Source: Lachnoanaerobaculum gingivalis (GTDB lineage Bacteria > Bacillota > Clostridia > Lachnospirales > Lachnospiraceae). From it: 64,000 bases of DNA. Every line of letters starts with the position of its first letter. The first letter of the stretch is position 1. Positions 45,684 to 54,736 of this stretch are shown piece by piece. The position numbers and the translations under genes are program-made. The stretch spans positions 682,001-746,000 of the forward strand of contig NZ_RRCO01000001.1 in NCBI RefSeq assembly GCF_003862475.1, given 5' to 3'. The notes under the pieces were generated by a model that was not told the DNA's origin, searched no databases, and worked only from the letters and a program-made list of their open reading frames with translations.

Positions 45684-47120
45684 CTAATTAATACCTTCCA
45701 TATCGTCACATATTCTTTTTATTTCATTATTGATTACATCGTTTACACTTATACTTGTATCAAATTTATATAATAACTTAAAGCTTCCTTTTTCATACTT
45801 TACTCCCTCTAATTGTCTGCCTATACATAGTTCAGAACTCCCTGAAAAATTATAGTGATAATAATTATACACTATTACTGGTCTATCCCGTTCATAAATC
45901 CAGTCTCCAGGATATCTGTTACTCTTCACTTCAATTATTATATAGTCGTTATTTGAACTTACTTTTTTAAGGTTATCTCTGAATTTTTTTAGATTAGCAT
46001 CATATATATTATCAAATCCTAATAATAAGACCGAAAGAGCCACTCCTGCACTTGTACTATCCATACCTACTTTGATGGCAGTAACATTTAGGATATTACT
46101 TACCCACCTTGGTATTGACCTCGAATCTATAATATTATCAATTAGCTTTTCTAATAGCAAAGCGTACCATGAGTTAAGATAGTATATACTTCTTGTAGCT
46201 CCATGATGATTCTCTTTTACCATTTTTTCATAATTCGTAGGGTATATGTCTTCATGCTCTTTATTAATAACCCAAACCCCTGATACTTCCTCCCTTTCAC
46301 CATTTTCAGTTTTCACCTTTTTTAATATATGTTGGTCCAAATTCCCCTTGAGTACATAATCAAACTGGTACATGTTGGGAGCATCTATCTCAATATAATA
46401 TTCTATTCCGCTATTTAAAATTATTTCAGCATAGATACATATCTCACCACTTCCCTTCACTTTTTCAATTAGTTCGTATGCACCTATATATTTAATAGAT
46501 CCCAACATATTTTTCCAATAGATAAAAATTGAACCCAGATCTGTGATTGACTTACGAATATTATAGTCTATATATATACAAAAATTATAAATTCCTGAGT
46601 TTTTAACCTTTACATGACCTATAAAGTCTTTTTTGTCACTTTTGCGACTCCAATTTTTCTTTTCATCTTCAACTATTTCTACAGCATATTTTATTTTCAC
46701 ATTATCATAGCTTGGTAAAGTTTGCCCTGATGTCTTAAATGAAACTAAACCACCCTTATTACATGTGGCTAAAGAGTCCTCCATAACGGCATAACTTTCC
46801 TCACCAACTGCGGTATCAAATATTTTCATGTTTGAATTATCGGTAGCCCACCACTTTCCAAGTTTAGGGTCACATTCACAAGGTTTACTCCTGTTTTTAT
46901 TGCACATTCCAAAGCCTTTTATATTGTCAGTAGTACTGTCATTTTCTGTAATTAAAGGCCTTCCATCTGAAGTGTGCACTCCATGATCATCTTTCAAGTT
47001 TAATACGCATGTTTTGCTTCCATAGCTGCAGGAAACCTCTGCACCTCTTACCACATATTCATATCCTCCATATCCCTTCATTTCCTGATGCTCATACATT
47101 TTCTGTATACCGTCTGCCAC
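45684..47120 (-). CDS. DUF4280 (PAAR-like) spike-tip effector candidate
   Basis: 478 residues, GTG start at 47120 (its paralogue starts with ATG at the same place), behind AAAGGGG. N-terminal DUF4280 domain: YEYVVRGAEVSCSYGSKTCVL, conserved Cys in GFGMC and CECDP, and CNKGGLVSFKTSGQ (about residues 15-125). A beta domain (RKDFIGHVKVKNSGIYNF type, about 150-270) follows, shared with the 498-residue paralogue. The last 200 residues differ between the two and contain a hydrophobic helix (about 350-368), as expected for an effector end. Sits after two VgrG-like genes, where a PAAR tip belongs. Confidence 0.85.
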   Translation of the reverse strand: MADGIQKMYEHQEMKGYGGYEYVVRGAEVSCSYGSKTCVLNLKDDHGVHTSDGRPLITENDSTTDNIKGFGMCNKNRSKPCECDPKLGKWWATDNSNMKIFDTAVGEESYAVMEDSLATCNKGGLVSFKTSGQTLPSYDNVKIKYAVEIVEDEKKNWSRKSDKKDFIGHVKVKNSGIYNFCIYIDYNIRKSITDLGSIFIYWKNMLGSIKYIGAYELIEKVKGSGEICIYAEIILNSGIEYYIEIDAPNMYQFDYVLKGNLDQHILKKVKTENGEREEVSGVWVINKEHEDIYPTNYEKMVKENHHGATRSIYYLNSWYALLLEKLIDNIIDSRSIPRWVSNILNVTAIKVGMDSTSAGVALSVLLLGFDNIYDANLKKFRDNLKKVSSNNDYIIIEVKSNRYPGDWIYERDRPVIVYNYYHYNFSGSSELCIGRQLEGVKYEKGSFKLLYKFDTSISVNDVINNEIKRICDDMEGIN

Positions 47121-47167
47121 TTTGCACCCCTTTCTTCGGATTTGTACTCCATTACTGCTACAGAATT

Positions 47168-48409
47168 TTACTCACTTATATACACTATCTCTTCTTTACT
47201 GCTTAGTCTTATATTTCTTGCCTTTATAGTCAATTTATCAGCTGCACTTATGCTCAAATCTCTACCGCCTGTAAGCTTGAATCTTCTATCATTTAATGTC
47301 AGTATATCATCTGCAATGAAACTTATTCCCTCCTTTGAGAAATTAAGACTTTTCTTTCCAACTTCAAATTGCTTTTTATTTTCATCACTACCTTTACTGC
47401 CGAAGGTTCGTACTACATACATATCTCCTGTTCCCATACCTGATATATAAAGTTGTGCTTTTTCTCCTACATCAGGTACCGCATATAATGCATTTCCGGT
47501 CTCAGGATACCACTCAAATCCATAATCCGGCTCTTTTTTGTCTATATCAAGTCTTAAGTATACTTTCCCATCCTTATATTTCTTAATTTTTCCCATAAGG
47601 CTCAAACCTATTATATTTTCATTTCCAAGCGGATATATCATATCGTCTATATATGACCTTTCAACTCCTTGAAAATTAAATATCAGTTCACCCTTTGTAA
47701 ACTCCACCTCTTTTTTATATAAAGTTAAAATCTTATTATCTAATGCTATGTTATCACCTATATCATAAGAGTTATATGTCCTTAGTCTATACTCTATCCG
47801 ACTTGTATTCTCCTTTTTCTTGATCAGATCTCTGCTCTCACTTATAATACCTCCGGGCTCAATCATATTCCCTGTATGTATGCCCATATGAATATGTGGC
47901 CTATCATATTCCATACCCGGATACAGAAATGTTTTTATGTGGGATGCCATCCTAACTGCAAATGCCCAGGCACTCTCCTTATAGCAAAGTACAGGCCTTT
48001 CAATTTCCTTATCCTTTATATTGTAGTTGCCGATATTTCCTGAGTATCTTCTAACCACATCACATGCAAGGTCACTATAAGTTTTTTCTATATTTTGAAA
48101 TAATTCTGTATGCTCTTTATTGTCTAATTTTTTACTGTATGAATATGCTTTAAGGTCAAAATAATGTACATCGGCGGATGAATGAATGCTTATTTCTTCC
48201 ACAAATCCTCTAAATACAGTGTTTCCTTTGTATTTTATATGGATATCCATATCCTTTTTGTCTGTAAGAATTGTTTCTCCGGGTTTTTCCTCCAACACCC
48301 CGTTAATATTACAGCAGGTATGCATGTTTGGAACAGTTTTTATAACAAAATTTTCAACCAGATAAATAGGTAATGCTATTTCTATTTCTAAATTTTCTAT
48401 AATCAGCAT
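47168..48409 (-). CDS. VgrG-like spike protein 2 (phage late control D type)
   Basis: 413 residues from the ATG at 48409 (MLIIENLEIE), AAAGGG upstream; an in-frame GTG at 48430 is less likely. The first 230 residues have the gp27-like late-control-D pattern (YKGNTVFRGFVEEISIH, TYSDLACDVVRRYSG, YKESAWAFAVRMASH). An OB-fold (gp5-like, LMGKIKKYKDGKVYLRLDID to MYVVRTFGS) and a short beta-helix end (LNDRRFKLTGGRDLSISAADKL) complete the VgrG architecture. Encoded between VgrG-like protein 1 and DUF4280. Two non-identical VgrG proteins could form a mixed trimer or serve two effectors. Confidence 0.85.
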   Translation of the reverse strand: MLIIENLEIEIALPIYLVENFVIKTVPNMHTCCNINGVLEEKPGETILTDKKDMDIHIKYKGNTVFRGFVEEISIHSSADVHYFDLKAYSYSKKLDNKEHTELFQNIEKTYSDLACDVVRRYSGNIGNYNIKDKEIERPVLCYKESAWAFAVRMASHIKTFLYPGMEYDRPHIHMGIHTGNMIEPGGIISESRDLIKKKENTSRIEYRLRTYNSYDIGDNIALDNKILTLYKKEVEFTKGELIFNFQGVERSYIDDMIYPLGNENIIGLSLMGKIKKYKDGKVYLRLDIDKKEPDYGFEWYPETGNALYAVPDVGEKAQLYISGMGTGDMYVVRTFGSKGSDENKKQFEVGKKSLNFSKEGISFIADDILTLNDRRFKLTGGRDLSISAADKLTIKARNIRLSSKEEIVYISE

Positions 48410-48446
48410 AAAAAATCCCTTTCTGCTCACACCAAAAACACATTTT

Positions 48447-49799
48447 TCAACTTATATGAATACCTTCACCACTCACAGTTATTCCGTCTTTTAATATTAT
48501 TTGTGTATCATCTTGTAAAAGCATAATCCTTTTACCTGCCACCATGGATATATTTGAATCCTCACTGCTTATCTCAACAGTGTCCTTTGCTTTTATCAAA
48601 ATACTTCCACTGCTTACTATCTTGACTCCTGTACTGTCATTTAGTTCAATATAATCTCCCGTATCGCTTTTTATGGTTATACCGTCCGGTGTCAGTCTTA
48701 TTTCCTTTCCGTATTTATTTCTCCAAATCTTATTTTCAGGATCGGTTCGTATTCCATCGCCCTCATTTTCATGTACCGCACTGCAAACATAGGCTTTTTC
48801 TTCATTTTCTGTGGGAAAATACAGTCTTACGCTGTCTCCCTCTTCCGGCATACAATACCACCCCGCTCCGTCACTTGAAGAATATACAGTGGAAAAATCA
48901 AACCATCTTTCTATTTCTTCATCCTTATTTTCTATATCCTCTATTGCTATCTTAACCTTTTCTTTTTCTACATTTGTAACTTTAGCGTAAAGTGATGCTC
49001 CTATTATTTTTAAATCATACTTGCTTTCTTTTTTTACTATATAGTCTATATCCTGTGTTAAATAATATGTATGGTAAAGTTCACTTCCCTCTGTTTTAGA
49101 TAAAATTTTCACTATACGGTAGTCCCTTCTGTTAAAGCTTACTCTATCTCCTAAACAATGGATTTCCCTTGATTTGACTTCATAAACTGTATATTCTTTA
49201 TTTACAACAATACGCACATCACCAGAAGTTAAAACCTTGCTTTCTCTTTTTGGCATACCGAAAAAATACTTTACCCCCTCACTCTGATAATCCGGCATTA
49301 CCACTGTCTGCTTTAAAGCTGCAATCCTTTTTATAAAGTTCCAGTCATTTTCTTCATACTGTACCAAAAATCCGGGCAATACTCCCTTTCCGTCTTCTCC
49401 TGTTATATAGTATGACTCTTCATATCCTTCTTTTAATGCATTAAGTATATCAGCATATTCTCCGGTACCCTTAGAAAATCCTCTTGTATGTACTTTTTCT
49501 TCCATTAAAGAACTTCCTGTGATCAATTCCAATTCAACAAGGAAACTTCCACTTTCTTTAAAAAAACATATCTTTTCTAGCAGTCCATAAAATATCGTAC
49601 TCTCTTTATCTGTTTCATCAAGGGCATTAACCCTTACCCATCTTGTATTTTGGGCAGTATTAATATACTCTTCTTCTCTTTTTTCTTCTATTATGGCTCT
49701 TATTATTGCCCTACCATGCTTGCCCACCTCATGTTTTGCTTCATATCCCGTTACCGCAAGTACATCAAAAATATCAAGTTTTATAAGGTTTTCTCTCAT
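48447..49799 (-). CDS. VgrG-like spike protein 1 (gp27/gp5 type)
   Basis: 450 residues; its ATG overlaps the TGA of the preceding gene (ATGA). gp27-like part about 1-260 (GFLVQYEENDWNFIKRIAAL is the typical second-domain motif); OB-fold about 270-360 (YAKVTNVEKEKVKIAIED, WYCMPEEGDSVRLYFP); beta-helical spike to the C terminus (IRLTPDGITIKSDTGDYIEL, then repeating ISMVAGKRI-type strands). This is the spike of contractile phage tails and T6SS. Found in a Gram-positive without an outer membrane, it points to an injection-like or extracellular contractile particle. Confidence 0.88.
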   Translation of the reverse strand: MRENLIKLDIFDVLAVTGYEAKHEVGKHGRAIIRAIIEEKREEEYINTAQNTRWVRVNALDETDKESTIFYGLLEKICFFKESGSFLVELELITGSSLMEEKVHTRGFSKGTGEYADILNALKEGYEESYYITGEDGKGVLPGFLVQYEENDWNFIKRIAALKQTVVMPDYQSEGVKYFFGMPKRESKVLTSGDVRIVVNKEYTVYEVKSREIHCLGDRVSFNRRDYRIVKILSKTEGSELYHTYYLTQDIDYIVKKESKYDLKIIGASLYAKVTNVEKEKVKIAIEDIENKDEEIERWFDFSTVYSSSDGAGWYCMPEEGDSVRLYFPTENEEKAYVCSAVHENEGDGIRTDPENKIWRNKYGKEIRLTPDGITIKSDTGDYIELNDSTGVKIVSSGSILIKAKDTVEISSEDSNISMVAGKRIMLLQDDTQIILKDGITVSGEGIHIS

Positions 49800-50272
49800 A
49801 CACTCTCCTCCACTTCCACAAACTCTATTCCCTTAACATCTCTTCTTATTAAACTTTCTGCAAAATCAAGATTTACAATAAATCTTATCTTTTTATTCTC
49901 TTCCCTGACAGCTTTAAAGAAATTATTGAAATCAGTGTTTAGCAGATTTTCGGTATAAAGCAAATAATAGCTTTGCATCTCTCTACTCTCTTTATCTATC
50001 AGCATAACTCTTTTTACAAAGATTTCTATATCAAAAAGAAGCAATACCTCTCTAAATCTTTCTGAAATAAGAGGATATACATTCATCATCAAATCAGGAA
50101 ATATAAAATTCTTTGTTTTTTCTATTTCAAGAACAAGCTCTCTTGGCATTTCATAAAATCTTTCATTAAGAGCATCTATATTACTTGGAATATTCTCTAA
50201 AGTATATATTCGTATCCCTCTTGTATTTTCAAGATTTTCTTTTATATAAAAATATGGCAAGTTTCCTTTCAT
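49796..50272 (-). CDS. Imm11/Imm43-like (DUF1629-type) protein
   Basis: 158 residues from the ATG at 50272 (MKGNLPYFYIKE), with GGAG six bases upstream; a GTG at 50323 overlapping the FHA gene is less likely. The ordering FPDLMMNVYPLISERFREVL, VKRVMLIDKESREMQ and a closing VNLDFAESLIRRDVKGIEF is the pattern I associate with DUF1629-type immunity proteins. Located between a double-FHA gene and VgrG, an odd place for an immunity gene, so a structural role in the spike or adaptor is also possible. Low certainty on the family. Confidence 0.55.
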   Translation of the reverse strand: MKGNLPYFYIKENLENTRGIRIYTLENIPSNIDALNERFYEMPRELVLEIEKTKNFIFPDLMMNVYPLISERFREVLLLFDIEIFVKRVMLIDKESREMQSYYLLYTENLLNTDFNNFFKAVREENKKIRFIVNLDFAESLIRRDVKGIEFVEVEESV

Positions 50273-50316
50273 AGTTTCTCCATAATTATTCTCTTTATAT
50301 TTATTGTTCCATGTTT

Positions 50317-51282
50317 CTACCACTGATGGTATTCTTTTGCAAAGTCAAAGTAGAAAAACTTACTCTTGCCAACCTCCAAGATGTCTCCTTCTTTTAAATC
50401 TTTCGATGTATATGTTGCCGATTCATTTAGCCTTACAAATCCCATTGACTCTTCTCCAAGAAGTGTTCCTTGCAAATTTCTTGTATCATAGGCTATAACA
50501 GCATGATTCTTATCTCTTATATCTTCATCTCCTATAATCTGTATGCTCATAATATCATGACTTCCTATATAGTTTTTTCCTTCCACTACATTGTAAGACT
50601 TTCCTTGACGCTTTCCTTCTATACATACAAGCCATGCATAAATCGGCTTTTCTTCTTCAAAAGAAAGATTTTTACCTACCCTTTTATCTCTGTATTTTTC
50701 TTCCTCCGTTGGTTTTTCTCTTTTAAGCTTCCTATACTTTCTCTCTTTTTTTATCAGTTTTTCTTTATCCTCATTATCTATCTCTTCATATTCAAATCCC
50801 GGAAAATATTTGATGATTGCGGATAAAAGCTCCACATACATGAACTTACTCTCACCTATTTCCAAGATATCTTTATTTTTAAGAACATATTTATCATATA
50901 CAGGCTTATTATCCATATATACAATTCCGTCAGCTCTTGCAGGAATCAGGTTTGCTTCTCTTGTCTCTTTATCAAAAAACACCAATGTAAACTTACCCGG
51001 CATCTTCTCATCCCCAAGTATCTGTATCTCATTGTCTCTGTCCGTACCTATAAAGTTTTCTCCAAAGCTTATTACATAACTCTTTCCTCGTCTTACACCC
51101 TCTATACATACAAGCCATGCACATACCGGTCTCTCTTCCTTTAGGGAAAGTCCACATTCTTTTCTTAAATTTACATAGACTTTTTCAGGAGTGTCCAGAT
51201 CAAAACCGCAGTGCGGACATATTGTTCCATATCTTGTTTTTGAAAACCTGTGTCCGTAAGGGCAGTCCATTATGTTTGACAT
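50317..51282 (-). CDS. Zinc-ribbon protein with two FHA domains
   Basis: 321 residues, cytoplasmic. N-terminal zinc ribbon (CPYGHRF and CPHCGFD, about 7-29). First FHA domain about 50-155: GENFIGTDRDNEIQI is kept but the Ser/His recognition loop is replaced by KMPGKFTL. Second FHA domain about 210-318: NYIGSHDIMSIQI and DKNHAVIAYD retain the Asn-His pair. FHA domains bind phosphothreonine, so one site may be active and one structural. FHA proteins switch on T6SS assembly in Proteobacteria (Fha1/TagH). AGGAGG before the ATG. Similar in plan to the protein at the right edge. Confidence 0.88.
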   Translation of the reverse strand: MSNIMDCPYGHRFSKTRYGTICPHCGFDLDTPEKVYVNLRKECGLSLKEERPVCAWLVCIEGVRRGKSYVISFGENFIGTDRDNEIQILGDEKMPGKFTLVFFDKETREANLIPARADGIVYMDNKPVYDKYVLKNKDILEIGESKFMYVELLSAIIKYFPGFEYEEIDNEDKEKLIKKERKYRKLKREKPTEEEKYRDKRVGKNLSFEEEKPIYAWLVCIEGKRQGKSYNVVEGKNYIGSHDIMSIQIIGDEDIRDKNHAVIAYDTRNLQGTLLGEESMGFVRLNESATYTSKDLKEGDILEVGKSKFFYFDFAKEYHQW

Positions 51283-51301
51283 CTTTTCCTCCTAACTGCT
51301 G

Positions 51302-52078
51302 CTAATCCACCAAGATCTTTCTTTGCATAAAGCCTGTGTTTTTTTGTCCGTCCGGATCTTTTGCACTGTTTAATATATCCAAAAGTCCGGTATAAATTTC
51401 TTTATTGCTTAAGTGGGTTCCCTTTAGCTTCCCTTCTTTAAATGCAATATAGTTTTCTATAATACTTCTATCTATTCCTTCCATACTGTTTATGACCATA
51501 TAACAAAAGATTCTGTCAGTTTCTTCACATTTTTTTGTATTAAGGTATTCTTTAGCATATGCTTTTAATACATCTATATTAAATGACTTCTCACCATAAC
51601 CTGCATAATCTGCATTCATCAGATGTATAGTATCATACTCAGATCTCATGTCGGCAAAGTCAAGATAAGTATCCCTTAATATAAACCCCGACTTGAGCAA
51701 AAAGTCGCAAAGCAAAATCTCTCCATCACTATTTTCTTCCTCTTCAGACAGAAAAGCCTCTATTTCGCTTATTATAAAGTCTTTATCCCTTACCTCTTTA
51801 CGCTTTAACTTTAAATACTCCCTTTTCTCGGCATTCGTGTAGGCTACTTTTATTTCTTTATGTATCTGATATACCTCTCCTTTTAGCTTTACAATTCCCT
51901 TTCCTATGATAATACATTTATTTTCATGGTCTGAGCTTAATCTTAGGCCTCTTATAACTCCGTTTGTATATCCATCATAAAGAATTGAGAGCAGATCCCT
52001 TGGGTAGTCTCTTATTATTTCAAGTGCTTCTTTTTTTAAGATTCTTCCGTTCTCAAACAAAGGGTATCTGTTTTCCAT
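51302..52078 (-). CDS. Injection-locus protein, possible fibre or baseplate component
   Basis: 258 residues, not recognised by name. The N-terminal third (LKKEALEIIRDYPRDLLSI, then YDGYTNGVIRGLRL and IIIGKGIVKLKGEVYQI) has the pattern of phage tail-fibre or baseplate-attachment modules, in which a short beta unit describes position and orientation (GxxxGLxx..IxxGIxKxxGxxY). The rest is helical and acidic. AAGGAG before the ATG; 19 bases separate it from the Hsp70-like gene upstream. The structural reading is an inference from pattern and neighbours. Confidence 0.6.
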   Translation of the reverse strand: MENRYPLFENGRILKKEALEIIRDYPRDLLSILYDGYTNGVIRGLRLSSDHENKCIIIGKGIVKLKGEVYQIHKEIKVAYTNAEKREYLKLKRKEVRDKDFIISEIEAFLSEEEENSDGEILLCDFLLKSGFILRDTYLDFADMRSEYDTIHLMNADYAGYGEKSFNIDVLKAYAKEYLNTKKCEETDRIFCYMVINSMEGIDRSIIENYIAFKEGKLKGTHLSNKEIYTGLLDILNSAKDPDGQKNTGFMQRKILVD

Positions 52079-52096
52079 TAGCTTCTCCTTCTATAT

Positions 52097-54697
52097 TTAG
52101 TGTTCTCCATCAAAAAAGTCACAAATCCACTCGTCGGTTTCAAACTTATACTCCTGCCCCTCTCCTGCATATAATATATCTTTCAACCTATATACCGGTA
52201 CTATCTGAAATCCCCATTTTTTATAGTCTACAAAGGCAAATATCTTCAGTTCTCCATTTTGTATATCATCAGTGTCTTCCTGCTTAATATATCCGCTATA
52301 TCTTCCGGCAAGTTCCATCCTGTCAGTCTCTCTTGCCTCATCTTTTTTAAAGTGAAACAGATATTCGTATCTTATATTCTCCGAAGCATCATACAGATAC
52401 ATTCTAAGTAATATATCCTCCAAACTTCTTAACAAACTACCGGTCATTTTATTACTTTCAAAACCGTCAATTAGTACTTCCTCTTTGCCTGAATAGGACA
52501 ATGCCTTAATCTTATATGGTATCAGTGCTTCTTCTTCTCGAATATCAAAACCTGCATATCCTGTACGCTTATCATACAGATACCTCATAAGTCCATCGAC
52601 ACATGCAAGTTTAAGTTCTTCTTTTTTAACACTTCCCCCACTTTGCATCATATTACCGGGTACAAATTCTTTCAGTGCATCTCTAAAAAGACCGATCTTG
52701 CAGGACTGCCCTGTAAGTCTTATCATATCAAAGTTATAAAGTTCCCCATTTATATAAAGTCTTTCCATAAATGCTTTCATAACCGCATATATTTCACCGG
52801 CAATAAGCTTTTCCACTTCATAACGGTTAAAATTTATCTTTGGCATTTCCTCCAGTATCTCAAGCTTATCTTCTTTAAATACAGAAATCTTATAACGATC
52901 CGCCTCAAGCCTTAGAAGTCCCGACTTTATATTCTTATCCTCCGGTACCTCTATAGCGATATCATTTCCCGAAAAAAGTCCTTGTTTTATTTCATCTGCC
53001 AGGGTGAATAAAAAGAAGTAATTATTTCTTACCCTGTAATACCCTTCCTTTCCATAGGTCTCAAAGTTCTTAAAAGCAGTAGGTAAAATTTCTTCCACAC
53101 TTTCATAAGCTTTTTGCAAACCCTCGTAGAAGCTTTCCACACTTTCCTCATCAATATATCTGTAAGGATCTCCTGAGAGTTCATCAATCACTTCACTTCC
53201 AAGATCTTTCTCAAGTCCAAGAAGTTTGGATACAATTTTCAGTTTTAGAAGTTGCATTATTCTGTAGGTAATATTATTACCTCCAAAATCCGTATTACCG
53301 TTTTTGTAGCTGTTTTCCATGATATAGGTCTGTATATCACCCTTTGCATGTACCTTAAACTTACAGGCACTAAGATCCGTGGTTCCTCCTCCACAGTCCA
53401 TTATCAGTGCCTTATAGCTTTCACCGTCTTTTAAGCGATTTTTCTCCCTCATCTTACTTATAAAACTATAAAGTACTGCCGTGCTTTCATCCAAAGTAAC
53501 CTTTATTTCTACCGATAGCATTTCCGACAGAATACTAAGCATTTGCTCATACACATGCTTTTGCTTTACCGGTACTGTAATATACACCTCTTTTATACGG
53601 CATTTAAAACTGTCCCTTGTAATGTCCAGTACATGCCTTAGGTATGCCCCTATAATCTCTATTCTTTGTACGTATCTGTACCTTCCCTTTGAGTCTGTGA
53701 GTTCTTCCTTCCTCTCAAAATCTCCTACCCATCTTTTGATATCATAAAATACTGAAAATCCTTTATCCGTATAGCTTAGATTGGCATACCACAAAGCTTT
53801 TCTCCCGAAAGCGTACTCTATACTACCTTCTTTAACCTCTGTTACCGCCACAACTGTTGGAATCATCATCTCTGTAAAATTTTCTCCACCAACAGATTCA
53901 AAAAACAGTGTATGGCAGATAGTATTTTCCTTTATACCTCTTTGCTTTGCAGTATTTATCTGTCTGTAATAGCTGCTGTCCGCATACATGGCAACAGTTG
54001 TATTGGTAGAGCCCAAATCCAGAGCTATCGGCATATGTAAATCTATAAGTGGAAGTACTTCAAAGTCCATTATAGGAAGTTTATAGGCTTTATATCTTAG
54101 AAGTGTCGTATTTCCTTCTTCATTTCCCATATATGTATGATAAATAAATCCGGAAGCCTCTCTTTCCATAAGATAAAGGCTGTAATCCTTGATTTCTGTA
54201 GCAACACCTGGCAGATCCGCCTCTTTTACCAAATATAAAGAATCCTTTTTATCTCCCATTGCTACAACATTAAAGACGGCACACACCTTTTTATCTCCAC
54301 TTACAATCAGAGCATTTGTATTTAAGAATTTATCTTTGTACTCAATTTTATAATCATCTAAAAAATTTAATGCAGCACCTTCATAAATACTGATCTTTCC
54401 GGATATGCGAAGTTCTTCTTTCTCCGGCTCTCTTATGCTGAATTTATCAAGAACTTGCTCTATACGTTCCCTTCCACCGGGTATCTCTTTTCTTATCAAC
54501 TCATCTTCAAAGCTTTGGCAATATGAAAGAATCATCTCTATAAGCTCTTCATTTGTCAGGTTCTTATCAAGTCCCTTTACTATATGCTCCCTACGACAAA
54601 CCTCCCTTAGTCTGTATTCACTCATTAACTCAAGCTCGCTTCTTGAATACAGTGCAGCCTGTTCCACTTTTATTTCTCTGTTAAGCTTATAGCCCAT
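52097..54697 (-). CDS. Hsp70/actin-like ATPase with N-terminal SAP-like extension
   Basis: 866 residues. The N terminus (about 17-62) has a SAP-like two-helix motif (YRLREVCRREHI, then NLTNEELIEMILSYC). About 100-215 is an extra beta domain. The Hsp70-type nucleotide domain runs from about 222: phosphate 1 ALDLGSTNTTVAMY, phosphate 2 LIMDCGGGTTDLSACKF (about 435), and an adenosine-like segment MIRLTGQSCKIGLFRDAL. No standard substrate-binding domain is visible; the C-terminal part is unlike DnaK. A dedicated chaperone or assembly ATPase for large secreted proteins of the locus is plausible. Not the housekeeping DnaK. Confidence 0.82.
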   Translation of the reverse strand: MGYKLNREIKVEQAALYSRSELELMSEYRLREVCRREHIVKGLDKNLTNEELIEMILSYCQSFEDELIRKEIPGGRERIEQVLDKFSIREPEKEELRISGKISIYEGAALNFLDDYKIEYKDKFLNTNALIVSGDKKVCAVFNVVAMGDKKDSLYLVKEADLPGVATEIKDYSLYLMEREASGFIYHTYMGNEEGNTTLLRYKAYKLPIMDFEVLPLIDLHMPIALDLGSTNTTVAMYADSSYYRQINTAKQRGIKENTICHTLFFESVGGENFTEMMIPTVVAVTEVKEGSIEYAFGRKALWYANLSYTDKGFSVFYDIKRWVGDFERKEELTDSKGRYRYVQRIEIIGAYLRHVLDITRDSFKCRIKEVYITVPVKQKHVYEQMLSILSEMLSVEIKVTLDESTAVLYSFISKMREKNRLKDGESYKALIMDCGGGTTDLSACKFKVHAKGDIQTYIMENSYKNGNTDFGGNNITYRIMQLLKLKIVSKLLGLEKDLGSEVIDELSGDPYRYIDEESVESFYEGLQKAYESVEEILPTAFKNFETYGKEGYYRVRNNYFFLFTLADEIKQGLFSGNDIAIEVPEDKNIKSGLLRLEADRYKISVFKEDKLEILEEMPKINFNRYEVEKLIAGEIYAVMKAFMERLYINGELYNFDMIRLTGQSCKIGLFRDALKEFVPGNMMQSGGSVKKEELKLACVDGLMRYLYDKRTGYAGFDIREEEALIPYKIKALSYSGKEEVLIDGFESNKMTGSLLRSLEDILLRMYLYDASENIRYEYLFHFKKDEARETDRMELAGRYSGYIKQEDTDDIQNGELKIFAFVDYKKWGFQIVPVYRLKDILYAGEGQEYKFETDEWICDFFDGEH

Positions 54698-54736
54698 AGC
54701 ATTCCTACCGTCCTATACCTTTATTTTTATAATAGC

